Below, one piece after another: positions 52,765 through 62,929 of a DNA stretch of 64,000 nt. The translations under genes and the position numbers were made by a program. How positions within the stretch are numbered: the stretch's first letter is position 1; every line of letters starts with the position of its first letter. Source of the stretch: Oceanospirillum sediminis (GTDB taxonomy: Bacteria > Pseudomonadota > Gammaproteobacteria > Pseudomonadales > Halomonadaceae); NCBI RefSeq assembly GCF_014164585.1, contig NZ_JACJFM010000017.1:1-64000 (forward strand), written 5' to 3'. Below the pieces are notes generated by a model. It saw nothing but the letters and a program-made list of their open reading frames with translations. It searched no databases and was not told the DNA's origin.

Positions 52765-54591
52765 TTACTGTTCCGGATGTAAATGGTAATAAATCTGTTC
52801 AGCCAGGGATTTACTGATTCCTGATACTTTCGCCAGCTCCTGGATACTGGCATTTAATACTTCTCTCTGACCACCAAAATGACGAAGCAAAGCCTGGCGT
52901 CGTTTAGGACCTACACCTGGAATGGACTCAAAACGGGATGTCCTTCGCGTGTTATCCCTGCGCTGTCGATGACTGGCAACAGCAAACCGGTGAGCCTCAT
53001 CCCGGACCTGTTCAATCAGGTGCAGTGCCTTGGAATCAGCTTCCAGATCAAACTCCTGATCATTATTTTCCAGATAAAGTGTTTCAAAACCCTGTTTTCG
53101 GGTACTGCCTTTCGATACGGCTAACAGGACAACATCAGTCACACCAAGTTCAGTAAATACCTCACGGGCCTGACTCAGCTGCCCTTTACCGCCATCAAGT
53201 ACCAGAATGTCAGGCTTCTTACCATCACCACTCTGTAAACGCTTATAGCGGCGAGTCAGGGCCTGTTTCATTGCCGCATAATCATCGCCCGGAGTAATAC
53301 CTTCAATATTGAACTTGCGATACTCACTCTTAATCGGGCCATCTTTTCCCAATACCACGCAGGAGGCAACTGTCGCTTCGCCAGAGCTGTGACTGATATC
53401 GAAACATTCCAGCCTATCCGGAGAAAAATCCAGCCCCAAAGCCTCTTTTAATGCTCTGAAGCGCCCCTCTAATGTCCCTTTCCTGCTCAGATGGCTGACC
53501 AGGGCCTGTTCAGCATTGGTTATCGCCAGTTGTACCCATCTTGCCCTGTGAGAACGGACGTTGCTACTCAGAGATGGCGACTTCCCTTTGTACAGCTCAC
53601 CAATAGCAGCAATCAGCATATCGCCATCGCTGACAGCATGATTGCAGATAATCTCTGCGGGTATTTCCCTGTTGTCCGAGGCCAGATAATAATGATTCAG
53701 AAAGGCCTGCAAACGCTCTGCATCATTATCAGATAAGACATCAGAGGGGAAGTAATGCCGCGAACCTAACACCCGGCCAGCGCGAACAAAAAGCACTGAA
53801 ACAGCAAAGCCGCCAGGACGGGATACCAGGGCAAAAACATCAGCATCGCCCTGCTCACCATACACATACTGCTGCTCCTGGATCTTTCTGAGCTGTATCA
53901 GCTGATCTCTCAGATGGGCAGCCAGTTCAAATTCCAGTGCTACCGCAGCAGCATCCATCTGTACCTGTAACTGTTCCAGCAGTTCATCACTTCGTCCCTG
54001 CAGAAACAGTTCCGCTTTACGTACATCCTGCTGGTAATCCTCATCACTGATCAGATCCACACAGGGTGCACTGCAACGCTCAATCTGATGCTGCAGACAG
54101 GGACGACTGCGGTTATTAAAAAAGTTATCGTCGCACTGACGCAGTCTGAATACTTTATGGATCATATTCAGAGTTTCTTTCACCGCCGTAGAATTAGGGT
54201 AGGGTCCGAAATAACGTCCTGAACGCTTTTTTCGCCCCCGGCTAAATTCTATCTGCGGATAATCTGAACGACTGATAAAAATATAGGGATAGGATTTATC
54301 ATCCCGCATCAGAATATTAAACGGCGGGCGATGCTCCTTAATCTGGGTCTGTTCCAGCAATAACGCCTCGGTTTCACTGCTGGTAACAGTAAATTCGATA
54401 CGGGCGATCTGAGACACCAGCGCCTGTGTTTTCAGGCTCAGTCCACTGGTGCGAAAATAGCTGCTGACACGATTTTTAAGGTTCTTAGCTTTCCCGACAT
54501 ATAACAGCTGCTCATCCTGATCATACATCCGGTATACCCCCGGATGAACTGACAGGGTCTTCAGGAAAGCTTTGGCATCAAACTCAGACAT
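52765..54591 (-). CDS. uvrC: excinuclease ABC subunit UvrC
   Basis: A 608-residue nucleotide-excision-repair nuclease. The GIY-YIG domain is at about 15-95 (GVYRMYDQDEQLLYVGKAKNL), the UvrB-binding helices near 205-240, the EndoV/RNase-H-like domain at about 380-540 with Asp in LECFDISH and LVLDGGKGQL, and helix-hairpin-helix repeats at the end (FESIPGVGPKRRQALLRHFGG). It cuts both sides of a DNA lesion with UvrB. It starts 2 nt after uvrY. Confidence 0.97.
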   Translation of the reverse strand: MSEFDAKAFLKTLSVHPGVYRMYDQDEQLLYVGKAKNLKNRVSSYFRTSGLSLKTQALVSQIARIEFTVTSSETEALLLEQTQIKEHRPPFNILMRDDKSYPYIFISRSDYPQIEFSRGRKKRSGRYFGPYPNSTAVKETLNMIHKVFRLRQCDDNFFNNRSRPCLQHQIERCSAPCVDLISDEDYQQDVRKAELFLQGRSDELLEQLQVQMDAAAVALEFELAAHLRDQLIQLRKIQEQQYVYGEQGDADVFALVSRPGGFAVSVLFVRAGRVLGSRHYFPSDVLSDNDAERLQAFLNHYYLASDNREIPAEIICNHAVSDGDMLIAAIGELYKGKSPSLSSNVRSHRARWVQLAITNAEQALVSHLSRKGTLEGRFRALKEALGLDFSPDRLECFDISHSSGEATVASCVVLGKDGPIKSEYRKFNIEGITPGDDYAAMKQALTRRYKRLQSGDGKKPDILVLDGGKGQLSQAREVFTELGVTDVVLLAVSKGSTRKQGFETLYLENNDQEFDLEADSKALHLIEQVRDEAHRFAVASHRQRRDNTRRTSRFESIPGVGPKRRQALLRHFGGQREVLNASIQELAKVSGISKSLAEQIYYHLHPEQ

Positions 54592-54593
54592 TC

Positions 54594-55238
54594 TCAGATA
54601 GATTCTGTATCCAGCATATTATGTCGAATGGCCAGATGGGTCAGTTCTACATCACTGGATATTTTTAATTTGTCAAAAATGCGGTAGCGGTAGGTATTTA
54701 CCGTTTTAGGACTCAGAAAGAGTTTATCTGAGATTTCATTCACTTTATGGCAGTTCACAACCATCAGAGCGATTTGCAGTTCACGGTCGGATAACACATC
54801 GAACGGGTTCTGATTACCCGGCATCATCTGCTTAAGAGCAACCTTCTGTGCTACTTCAGCACTGATATAATTCTGTCCTCGGCTTACCTGACGAATGGCC
54901 TGCACCATTTCAGCAGGGTCAGTTCCCTTGGACAGGTAACCGGCAGCCCCGACTTCCAGCGAGCGTACCGCATAGGTTTCTTCAATCAGGGCTGATAACG
55001 CGATGACCCGGCATTCAGGGTGCATGCGCACAATCTTGCGCGTAGCTTCCAGTCCACCAATTCCCTGCATTTTAATATCCATCAGAACCACATCCGGTTC
55101 AGTCTCCCGAACCATCTGCACCGCTTCTTCGCCGCTGGCAGCTTCACCAACAATATCTATCCAGTCTTCGTCAGCCAGCATTTTTGACACAGCAGCGCGC
55201 ACAATGTGATGATCATCAACAATAAGCAGCTTAACCAT
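54594..55238 (-). CDS. uvrY: response regulator UvrY/GacA
   Basis: A 214-residue NarL-family regulator. The receiver domain has Asp8, Asp9 and phospho-acceptor Asp54 (VVLMDIKMQG); the C-terminal LuxR-type helix-turn-helix lies at about 150-205 (LSDRELQIALMVVNCHKVNEISDKLFLSPKTVNTYRYRIF). It is the partner of BarA/GacS, activating the Csr/Rsm small RNAs. ATG 55238 is chosen (GGGG upstream); an earlier ATG would add 8 residues. First gene of uvrY-uvrC-pgsA. Confidence 0.95.
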   Translation of the reverse strand: MVKLLIVDDHHIVRAAVSKMLADEDWIDIVGEAASGEEAVQMVRETEPDVVLMDIKMQGIGGLEATRKIVRMHPECRVIALSALIEETYAVRSLEVGAAGYLSKGTDPAEMVQAIRQVSRGQNYISAEVAQKVALKQMMPGNQNPFDVLSDRELQIALMVVNCHKVNEISDKLFLSPKTVNTYRYRIFDKLKISSDVELTHLAIRHNMLDTESI

Positions 55239-55416
55239 ATCAACCCCTGCAGGAACAAACATATTGAAAACATAGGCTTATAGATAACACTCTGGTGTTA
55301 CAACTGCAATCTAAATTACCTTTATTTTTTGTTAATGTAACCGCCAGAACCGGGAATTATCCGGTAAAAAAGGGTTTTCATTAACTGATCCTGATCAACA
55401 GTACTGCGCGGCTATT

Positions 55417-56970
55417 CTACTGATTACCGATACCGTGCTGACGCAGCTTATTCGCAATCGTAGTATGAGACACTCCCAGGCGTTTAGCCAATAATCTGGA
55501 GCTTGGATGATCAGGATATAAAGCAGCCAGAATCTGTCGCTCGATACGTCCGGTTATTTCAGACCAGGAACCAGTCATATCAACTTCGGCTCCATTACTG
55601 TTATTCAGTGCCGGCAAACGGATATCGGATGTACGTATTTCCTGACCATCACACAGGGATACTGCCTGATACAACACATTTTCAAGTTGACGCACATTGC
55701 CGGGCCAGTGGTAGTTTTTCAGCAGAATAACCGCATCTTCATGCAGATCAGGCAGTTCACTGCCAATCTGGTGGCAAGCCCGATCAATAAAGCGCAACGC
55801 CAGATCCAGAATCCCTTCCTTACAACTGCGTAGAGGAGGAATCGTCAGAGACAGTACATTCAGGCGATGGAAAAGGTCATCGCGGAACGCACCCTGTTCA
55901 CACAGCTCAGACAGATCTTTCTGAGTCGAGCAGATGATACGCACATCTACCTGAATTTCATCATCACTGCCAACCCGGCGAAAACGTCCATCCTGCAAAA
56001 AACGCAGCAACTTCACCTGCAGATGCGGACTCATCTCACCCACTTCATCCAGAAAAATAGTGCCACTATTCGCCAGATCCAGTAATCCCAGTTTGCCTTC
56101 TTTGCGAGCACCTTCAAATGCTTCTGGCGCATAGCCAAAGAGTTCACTTTCCGCCAGATTATCCGGCAGAGCCGCGCAATTGAGCACCATAAAAGGCGCT
56201 CGTCCCCTGGGGCTGCCCAGATGAGCGGCACGAGCCAGCATCTCTTTTCCGGTGCCCGTTTCACCCTGAATCAGCAAAGGGGCATCCAGAGGAGCCATGC
56301 GTTTCGCTTCCCGGATCAGACTCAGCATTTTTGGAGCCTGTATCTGAATACCATCAAAACCATAGTCTTCATGTTTCTGAATGGCATAAATCCGTGCCCC
56401 CAGAGATTCCACAGGATGCAAAGAGATCACAGCGCCAGCTGCTTCCTTTCCATTCAGCTTATCTTCGAGGTAAATCGGGGATATATCTGCCAGAAAGGCA
56501 TCACCGCGCACTTCCACCCTGAGACCATTCAGACGCGATTCCAGTCTGGGTAGCAGGGTTTCCAGATCCAGGTTTTTAATACGTTTGGTCAGAGACATGC
56601 CTGGCACTTCATCCACCCGGACACCAAGCACTTTCCCTGAAGCAACATTAGCCACCACAACCCGTCCGTCACTGTCTACTGAGAGTACAGGAATATCCAG
56701 TGACTGAAGCAGAATATCCAGTTCAAAATGACGTCGTTCACTGGGGATCAGATTGATACGGCGTACCTTGTACACGCCAGCAATTTTCTCCAGTCGTCCT
56801 CTTACACTCTGCAGCTGCATATTGAGCATACCCGGCATATAAAGGTAAATTGCATTGCCTTTATCTCCACCGGCCTCTGCACGAGAAACGTTAATACGAA
56901 ACTCAACAAATACTTCGAGGATATCGCGCATGATGCCCACGCGATTCTGACAGACAATCTCTAAACGCAT
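55417..56970 (-). CDS. tyrR: TyrR/PhhR-type aromatic amino acid regulator
   Basis: A 517-residue regulator. The ACT domain covers about 1-75, a PAS domain about 80-190, and the sigma-54-type AAA+ domain about 205-440 with Walker A GETGTGKE (236-243) and Walker B IFLDEVGEM. A Fis-like helix-turn-helix ends the chain (AKRLGVSHTTIANKLRQHGI). The GAFTGA loop is replaced by GYAPEAFEGAR (279-289), so, like E. coli TyrR, it probably works with sigma-70. It senses Tyr, Phe or Trp. A TyrR box lies in its leader. Confidence 0.93.
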   Translation of the reverse strand: MRLEIVCQNRVGIMRDILEVFVEFRINVSRAEAGGDKGNAIYLYMPGMLNMQLQSVRGRLEKIAGVYKVRRINLIPSERRHFELDILLQSLDIPVLSVDSDGRVVVANVASGKVLGVRVDEVPGMSLTKRIKNLDLETLLPRLESRLNGLRVEVRGDAFLADISPIYLEDKLNGKEAAGAVISLHPVESLGARIYAIQKHEDYGFDGIQIQAPKMLSLIREAKRMAPLDAPLLIQGETGTGKEMLARAAHLGSPRGRAPFMVLNCAALPDNLAESELFGYAPEAFEGARKEGKLGLLDLANSGTIFLDEVGEMSPHLQVKLLRFLQDGRFRRVGSDDEIQVDVRIICSTQKDLSELCEQGAFRDDLFHRLNVLSLTIPPLRSCKEGILDLALRFIDRACHQIGSELPDLHEDAVILLKNYHWPGNVRQLENVLYQAVSLCDGQEIRTSDIRLPALNNSNGAEVDMTGSWSEITGRIERQILAALYPDHPSSRLLAKRLGVSHTTIANKLRQHGIGNQ

Positions 56971-56996
56971 TAGCCGATGTTACCCTGTGGTTACTG

Positions 56997-57014
56997 TGTA
57001 AATCATTTTATACA
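56997..57014. promoter_or_regulatory. tyrR: TyrR box upstream of tyrR-type gene
   Basis: TGTAAA (56997-57002), 6 nt, TATACA (57009-57014) matches TGTAAA-N6-TTTACA with one mismatch. It ends 26 nt upstream of the tyrR-type ATG, suggesting autoregulation. Confidence 0.65.
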
Positions 57015-57176
57015 GTATGGCTGTTAAATACATCTTTTGCTGGAAAAATAAGAATTTACTTAACTTTAATATCGGTATCGCAAGTCTGAATAAAACATAA
57101 TAAAGAGGGATGGCAGGACCAGAGAGAGCAGAAGACCCTCTCTGTTTATCGTAGAATAATGTTCAGCAACCAGTAA

Positions 57177-57806
57177 TCAAAGCATGCAGACGACACCAGT
57201 TCCTTTCAGTCCACAATAGCCACCCGGATTCTTATCCAGGTACTGCTGATGATATGGCTCCGCATAATAGAAAATCGGTGCCAGAGCGATCTCTGTAGTA
57301 ATCTGTCGGTAACCCGAGTCTGTCAGACGGCCCTGGAATTGTTCAGCACTGGCTCTGGCCAGTGCCAGATCATCCTCATTAAACAGATAGAGGGCTGAAC
57401 GATACTGTGTGCCCTGATCATTCCCCTGTCTCATACCCTGGGTTGGATCATGTTCCTGCCAGAAAATAGCCAGTAACTGCTTTAATGAAATTTTTTCCGG
57501 GTCCCATGCCACAGCAACCACTTCAGTATGACCGGTTTTCCCGGTACAGATTTCATCGTAGATTGGATAAGGCGTGAAACCACCGGCATAACCCGATGCT
57601 GTCGCAATCACGCCTTCTGTCTGCCAGAAAAGGCGTTCAACACCCCAGAAGCATCCCATCCCGACAATCAGTTTATTGGGATGATTCATCACCTCGGATA
57701 CCTTACCAGCAAAAATCGTATGATCCGCAATATCGAAGCTATAATCGTCGCGTCCGGGCAGGGCATCATGCTCCGCAACCATTTTTGTTTTTTCAGTATG
57801 AAACAC
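57177..57806 (-). CDS. msrA: peptide methionine sulfoxide reductase MsrA
   Basis: A 209-residue enzyme that reduces the S form of methionine sulfoxide in proteins. The active site is GCFWG with Cys52; the pattern [23 protein letters not shown] is typical, and the C-terminal [13 protein letters not shown] supplies resolving cysteines. The N-terminal 40 residues form an extension before the core, as in longer MsrA proteins. It is divergent from ychJ with 49 nt between starts. Confidence 0.95.
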   Translation of the reverse strand: MFHTEKTKMVAEHDALPGRDDYSFDIADHTIFAGKVSEVMNHPNKLIVGMGCFWGVERLFWQTEGVIATASGYAGGFTPYPIYDEICTGKTGHTEVVAVAWDPEKISLKQLLAIFWQEHDPTQGMRQGNDQGTQYRSALYLFNEDDLALARASAEQFQGRLTDSGYRQITTEIALAPIFYYAEPYHQQYLDKNPGGYCGLKGTGVVCML

Positions 57807-57855
57807 AGGGAATACTCCGTATGATGCTCGAAAAAATTAATCCGGGATTAGCAAA

Positions 57856-58347
57856 ATGAGTGTAACACCAGAAAGTCATTCCGTCTGTCCTTGCCAGTCC
57901 GGCAAAGTTTTTTCAGAGTGCTGTCAGCCATTTGTTCAGAAAGAACAGCTACCGGAAACAGCGGAAGCTCTGATGCGCTCCAGATATACAGCCTACGTTG
58001 CTGCGGATCTGAATTACCTACAAGAGACCACGCAGGAAGCGATGCGTTCAAAGTATGATTTTGTCGCACTGAAAAAATGGGCAGAAGAATCAGAATGGCT
58101 GGGACTGACGGTCCATTCCTCAACAGAAGACGGCGATACCGCCCGGGTACAGTTTACAGCCAGATACCGTGATAACGACACCATCATCCGTCACTCTGAA
58201 GACTCTCAGTTTATCAGACAAGATGGCCGCTGGTTCTTCGTACAGGGTAAAGACTTTACACCACCGGCTGAAAAGGCTCCGGGACGTAATGATCCGTGCT
58301 TATGTGGCAGTGGTAAAAAATACAAGAAATGTTGTCTGAATAAGTAA
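57856..58347 (+). CDS. ychJ: YchJ family SEC-C motif protein
   Basis: A 163-residue protein with zinc-binding SEC-C motifs at both ends: CPCQSGKVFSECC (11-23) and DPCLCGSGKKYKKCC (146-160). The central part is an NTF2-like fold (AEALMRSRYTAYV). The function of YchJ is unknown; the SEC-C motif resembles that of SecA. Divergent from msrA, convergent with a transglycosylase gene. Confidence 0.92.
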   Translation: MSVTPESHSVCPCQSGKVFSECCQPFVQKEQLPETAEALMRSRYTAYVAADLNYLQETTQEAMRSKYDFVALKKWAEESEWLGLTVHSSTEDGDTARVQFTARYRDNDTIIRHSEDSQFIRQDGRWFFVQGKDFTPPAEKAPGRNDPCLCGSGKKYKKCCLNK

Positions 58348-58378
58348 GACCGAGCATCAGATAGCCAGTGAATTTTCG

Positions 58379-58404
58379 GGTTCCTGCACGCCTGAGCAGG
58401 AACC
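58379..58404. terminator. hairpin between ychJ and a transglycosylase gene
   Basis: GGTTCCTGC (58379-58387) and GCAGGAACC (58396-58404) form a 9-bp perfect stem with an 8-nt loop between convergent genes. The U-run is weak. Confidence 0.55.
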
Positions 58405-58449
58405 TTGAGCGACCATCTTTTCTTCATCTGTTGCATACTATCTTATCTT

Positions 58450-59085
58450 TTAAGCGACATCACTCCAGATCTGAGCAACATAATTCCGGGTTTCTCCGGG
58501 CGCTTTTTCCAGCCAGTGACTACCGTATTTTTTCTGAGCATTACGCACATTACCCTGCCCCCAGTTATAGGCAGCCAGAGCCGTAGGCCAGTCGCCAAAC
58601 TGACGCTTAAGACGAGTCAGATAATCCGCAGCATAATCAATGCTGGCATTAGCATCCAGAGGATCGACATCCGGATGCCAGCGGGGAACAATCTGTGCAA
58701 TACCCACAGCACCGGCAGAACTGATAGTTTTTCCACTAATAATATCTTCCCGATAACGCGATTCCTGCCAGATGAGTCTGGCCAGCAGGTTCTCTGGCAT
58801 ATCATGCCGGGCTTCTGCTTTATAGATACGACTCAGCCAGGGACGTGCTGTTGCTGGTGGTGTCCACTTTCCAGAACCGTGTGGTGAGTATTCATAAGCT
58901 TGCTCAGCCGGTTCTCTTTCTCCTTTACCGGTAAACTGGCGAAATGCTCGCTCAAACACTTGTCCGGCTAATAATGTTTTCAATGATGTTGTTTTCAATG
59001 TACCAGATGCCAGCTTACCGATCAGTCCAGGAATCCGGGCTAATACTTTCCCAATCAGCCATTTCATCAACATCTTTTTAATCAT
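58450..59085 (-). CDS. lytic transglycosylase with SLT domain
   Basis: A 211-residue protein. The N-terminal 55 residues are basic and amphipathic with helices, not a clear cleaved signal, so location is uncertain. The SLT domain covers about 85-205: catalytic Glu108 in LIWQESRYRE, AGAVGIAQIVP, and LAAYNWGQGNV. It cleaves peptidoglycan with anhydromuramic product. The gene is convergent with ychJ and separated from slt by the slt terminator, so it is its own unit. Confidence 0.87.
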   Translation of the reverse strand: MIKKMLMKWLIGKVLARIPGLIGKLASGTLKTTSLKTLLAGQVFERAFRQFTGKGEREPAEQAYEYSPHGSGKWTPPATARPWLSRIYKAEARHDMPENLLARLIWQESRYREDIISGKTISSAGAVGIAQIVPRWHPDVDPLDANASIDYAADYLTRLKRQFGDWPTALAAYNWGQGNVRNAQKKYGSHWLEKAPGETRNYVAQIWSDVA

Positions 59086-59174
59086 CTGTTCTTGCCTGCC
59101 TCATATTTTAAAACTCAAAACCATCAAACACCTGGCAATACGCCATTGTTATCAGCTTATCCGACTAAAAATCA

Positions 59175-59205
59175 AAAAGCCCGATATCAGAGATACCGGG
59201 CTTTT
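59175..59205 (-). terminator. Rho-independent terminator of slt
   Basis: AAAAGCCCG (59175-59183) and CGGGCTTTT (59197-59205) pair, with TATC/GATA extending the stem after one mismatch. On the minus strand a T-rich tail (TTTTTGATTTTT) follows the slt gene end. Confidence 0.85.
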
Positions 59206-59260
59206 GACAACAGAGTACAAGAAAAGTCTCTTTTGGATTCAAGTCAATACGAGCAATAGG

Positions 59261-61336
59261 CTATAGCGCTTCAGGCGTCTGTTCTTCTGCCAGCTGTAAC
59301 TGACTAAGCACCAGCATCTGTTGCTCTTCTTTCAGCATAAAGTGAGGTTCACGACTGGATAACACATCATAGACAACCCCGAATTCAAGCACGCTTTGTA
59401 CGTAGCTACGAGTCTCTTTAAATGGAATGACTTCAATCCAGATATCAAGAGGCAGATCACCTCTTTCAGCCAGCCACTTTTTCACCCGGTGTGGACCGGC
59501 ATTATAAGCGGCAGTGGCATAAATCCGGCTGCCGAAGCGTTCTTTCATCTGAGCCAGGTAAGCTGTGCCCAACGCAATATTTATATCCGGGTTATACAGT
59601 TGCTGTTTTCCTTTATAGGGCTGCTTAATACGTTTCGCTACACTGCGAGCCGTACGAGGCATCAATTGCATCAACCCCCTGGCCCCCACGCCAGATTGAG
59701 CCACAGGGTTAAATGCGCTTTCTTTACGGGTAATAGACAGCGCCCAGTTCAGAGGAATACCGCTTTTCTCGGTATGTTTCTGATACAGCCCGAAATACTG
59801 TACAGGGAAGCGAATATCCAGGTCATTCCATTTTCGTATCTTCGCAGCGCCATAGATCGCTACAGAGTGCCACTTCCATTCATCGGCCAGGTACGCAAGA
59901 GCATGCTTACCATTCAGATCCAGAGTCTTAAAAAGTCGGCTCCATTCCGCCCTGGCATAATACATATGATTATGATGTATCAGCTCCTTCATACGCAGCA
60001 CAGCATCATGACCAGCAACGTCCTGACGGATTTTTTCCGGTATATTCGCCTTTTCATAGTTCATAGTGAACTTAACGCCCAGCTGGTCAGAAGCCAGGAA
60101 GCCATAATAGCTTCTGTCTTTTGCAATTCTGGCAAATGACAGTGTCTGATTACTGCCAGTCAGATGCTGTGCTGCAACAGCCTGCCAGTATGCCCAACGA
60201 CTGGACATCTTCAGCTCGTCAGGCAGACGATCAATACAATCAGATACCAGCTGCCAGTTCTGTGCCGCCAGTGCCAGCCGAATACGCCATTCAGTTACCT
60301 CCGGATACAGAAACTCCGGGTCCAGCTGAGCAGTAAGAAGATCAGCATCTTTAACAAAGTTGGCTGAAAGCCGAATACCAAAGTACTCATTCAGAGATTT
60401 CAGCCGACTATCACTCATGGTGACATCTTCTCTGACAATCAACCAGCGTCTTGCTGCTTCTTCCAGCTGTTTACCTGCCATACGCCGCACAGCATAAGTC
60501 ACTATGATGTTATGGTGGGAATTCTCTTTTTCAAAGACACCTTTTTTAAGATAACGGGCCGGGTTGGTACGTACTTTCCAGAACATCTCAGCATCCTGCT
60601 GAGCTTTCCTGTCCTTAATAAATGTCTGAGCATAACGGGCCAGTTTAAAATCCCGCTCTTCCACTGCATTCCAGAAACGGGTCTCAGCCAACTGTGAATT
60701 CATACCGCCTGCCGTTAGCCAGCGTTTAAAAACAGAGTTACAGCTGTCAGGCTGAGAATACCCCTGCTGCCACATACCGCTGATGTCCCGCATCAGATCA
60801 TCCGGAATCTTTTGTTTCTTCTTCAGAGAATTCAATGCTGCTTTAAGATTCAGACAACGATAATGGTTACCTCTGACCGGGTATGACTGATAAGCCTTGA
60901 GATAACCGCTCCAGTCTTTTCTGGCAGCAAGAGAAGATAACCAGCGTTGCTGCAGGCGAGAAACAGGCGGCAGTTGCTTATTCTCCAGAATAAAGCGATC
61001 AATCTCTTCGGCAGAAATATTGTTAAGATCAAGAGAATAAATCTCAGTCTGCAGATAAACCTGCAGAGGGTAGCCCTCCAGAAGAGGATAAATACGTTTA
61101 GCGTCTGCCAGTTTTTTCTTTTTGATCGCAGCCATCGCCTGCTGATAAAGCTTACGTTGCTGTTCAAGCTGTTCAGTCTGTTTTTTATCAGAAGTCGCAG
61201 AGGTTGTTTTCGTATCGGATTTCGCAGCAGCATCTTCAGCAGATAATACATAACCACTGCTAAGCGTCGCTAACAGAACAATAGAGGTCAGGACGGTATT
61301 TTTCCGAAAAATACCGTTAAACAGTGATGCAGGCAT
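59261..61336 (-). CDS. slt: soluble lytic murein transglycosylase Slt
   Basis: A 691-residue periplasmic enzyme of the Slt70 type. The signal peptide is at about 1-33 (ending YVLSA-ED). A long superhelical domain of about 450 residues is followed by the SLT catalytic domain with Glu in SITRKESAFNP, GLMQLMP and YNAGPHRVKKW. It releases anhydro-muropeptides from peptidoglycan, feeding recycling. Length and domain order match E. coli Slt70 (about 645). Own terminator; monocistronic. Confidence 0.93.
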   Translation of the reverse strand: MPASLFNGIFRKNTVLTSIVLLATLSSGYVLSAEDAAAKSDTKTTSATSDKKQTEQLEQQRKLYQQAMAAIKKKKLADAKRIYPLLEGYPLQVYLQTEIYSLDLNNISAEEIDRFILENKQLPPVSRLQQRWLSSLAARKDWSGYLKAYQSYPVRGNHYRCLNLKAALNSLKKKQKIPDDLMRDISGMWQQGYSQPDSCNSVFKRWLTAGGMNSQLAETRFWNAVEERDFKLARYAQTFIKDRKAQQDAEMFWKVRTNPARYLKKGVFEKENSHHNIIVTYAVRRMAGKQLEEAARRWLIVREDVTMSDSRLKSLNEYFGIRLSANFVKDADLLTAQLDPEFLYPEVTEWRIRLALAAQNWQLVSDCIDRLPDELKMSSRWAYWQAVAAQHLTGSNQTLSFARIAKDRSYYGFLASDQLGVKFTMNYEKANIPEKIRQDVAGHDAVLRMKELIHHNHMYYARAEWSRLFKTLDLNGKHALAYLADEWKWHSVAIYGAAKIRKWNDLDIRFPVQYFGLYQKHTEKSGIPLNWALSITRKESAFNPVAQSGVGARGLMQLMPRTARSVAKRIKQPYKGKQQLYNPDINIALGTAYLAQMKERFGSRIYATAAYNAGPHRVKKWLAERGDLPLDIWIEVIPFKETRSYVQSVLEFGVVYDVLSSREPHFMLKEEQQMLVLSQLQLAEEQTPEAL

Positions 61337-61497
61337 TAAGCCTCTCCACAGGTCTTTTGTCAGTCCACAGGCCTGACAGATGTATCACCCCGGATTATCT
61401 ATAACTCTCTGATCTTTAGTAACATTATTATGATCAGAACGTCCGGCCTTAATGTTACTGTAATCCATCTTTATTAAACGAACAAATTAATCCTGTT

Positions 61498-61533
61498 AAA
61501 AAAATGTTCTGCCGGATTACACTGGCAGAACAT
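61498..61533 (-). terminator. Rho-independent terminator of the nhaC gene
   Basis: On the minus strand a 10-bp stem (61524-61533 with 61504-61513, ATGTTCTGCC/GGCAGAACAT) with a 10-nt loop is followed by seven T residues (61498-61504). It lies about 80 nt after the nhaC stop. Confidence 0.88.
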
Positions 61534-61611
61534 CTTAATAACATAGCCCACACAGACTCATATCTGTGTCAGACATACTCAGAGTATTGCAACTTTATCC
61601 AGGATAAAACA

Positions 61612-62929
61612 TCAGCGGGTACGCGCGAGTGAAGGATATCCTGTACTAATAGATAAAACAGCCACTAAAGCTAATAGCCAGCAATACTGAACAGAAGAGA
61701 CCAATTCTAATGGTGAAATGCTGGCAATGGATGCCGCTAACAACATTTGCGCGCCCCATGGGATAATGCCCTGTACCACACAGGAAACAATATCCATCAG
61801 ACTGGCACTTCGTCGGGGATCAACGCCGTAACGTTGTGCAATCTCTTTAGCCAGCCCTCCGGAAATCACAATAGCGACGGTATTATTCGCAGTACAAAGA
61901 TTGGTTAATACAACAGATAAGCTGATACTGATCTCTCCTGCTCTGGCAGAGCCTTTCTGACTGAAAGAGCTAATTTTATAAGCCAGCCATTCCAGTCCTC
62001 CATGAGCCTTCATTAAAGCTCCCAGCCCACCAATCAGCAGTGACAGAATCAGTATTTCCTGCATACTGGTATAACCGTTATAAATATCTTTGGACCAGTT
62101 CGCCAGAGAATAGTCACCGGGCTGGATTAAACCAATCAAACCTGCAGCCAGAATACCGGTAAATAAAACCAGCATGACATTCATACCAGTGATGGCCAGT
62201 ATAAGTACCAATAGGTACGGGAGTAGCGCAATAAGATCGTAATCACCGGGGGGGGGGCACTTGTACACTCTGCCCTTGAAAATACAGCCAGATAATCGTT
62301 AGTAATGCTGCTGGTAAGGCAATACGCAGATTTAAACGAAATTTATCGCGCATATTACAACCCTGAGTTCGGGTTGCAGCAATCGTTGTATCAGAAATAA
62401 TGGACAGATTATCGCCAAACATGGCACCACCTATTACAGCGCCCATTGTTGCCAGTACAGGTAAATCAGTCGCTTCTGTTAATCCAATGGCAACAGGGGC
62501 AATCGCTGCAATAGTCCCCATAGAGGTTCCCATAGCCGTTGCAATAAACCCTGCAATCACAAATAACCCGGGTAACACCCACTGAGCCGGAATCACACTT
62601 AACCCCAGATTAACAACAGCATCAACGCCACCAACAGACTTTGCTACGCTGGCAAAAGCACCTGCCAGCAAATAAACCAGCACCATAGTAATAATGGTGT
62701 TATCACCCACTCCCTGAACAAAGGTATTGATCCGCTCATTCAGGTGTTTGTTTTTCAGTCCCCCCAGATTGAGAAACAGTGCCAGAGCGATGGCTGGCAA
62801 AATCGCTACCGGAGCTGAAATTTGATAGAAAGCAAAATCAGTTCCCTGCGACTGATAAAACAGCCCGCTACCAATAAACAAACTCAGAAATAACAATATG
62901 GGTAGCAGGGCTACAGGAGAGTTTTTCAT
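61612..62929 (-). pseudogene. Na+/H+ antiporter NhaC family, split by a C10 frameshift
   Basis: Two minus-strand frames (62929-62243 and 62268-61612) encode the N- and C-terminal halves of one NhaC-type antiporter. Motifs GTSMGTIAAIAPVA, MFGDNLSIISDT and NTVAIVISGGLAK are typical, and about twelve helices are split between the halves. The break is at a run of ten C (minus strand, 62248-62257). With nine C the frame reads QSVQVPPPGDYDLIALLP and joins both halves at about 433 residues. It may be a phase-variable gene, a natural null or a sequencing error. It is labelled a pseudogene only as it stands. Confidence 0.88.

Noticed and set aside
59396-60139. 247-codon plus-strand frame inside slt
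   Set aside because: Antisense of the transglycosylase; no motif or start signal.
61612-62929. Two separate antiporter genes
   Set aside because: The halves are complementary parts of one NhaC protein joined exactly at the C10 run.
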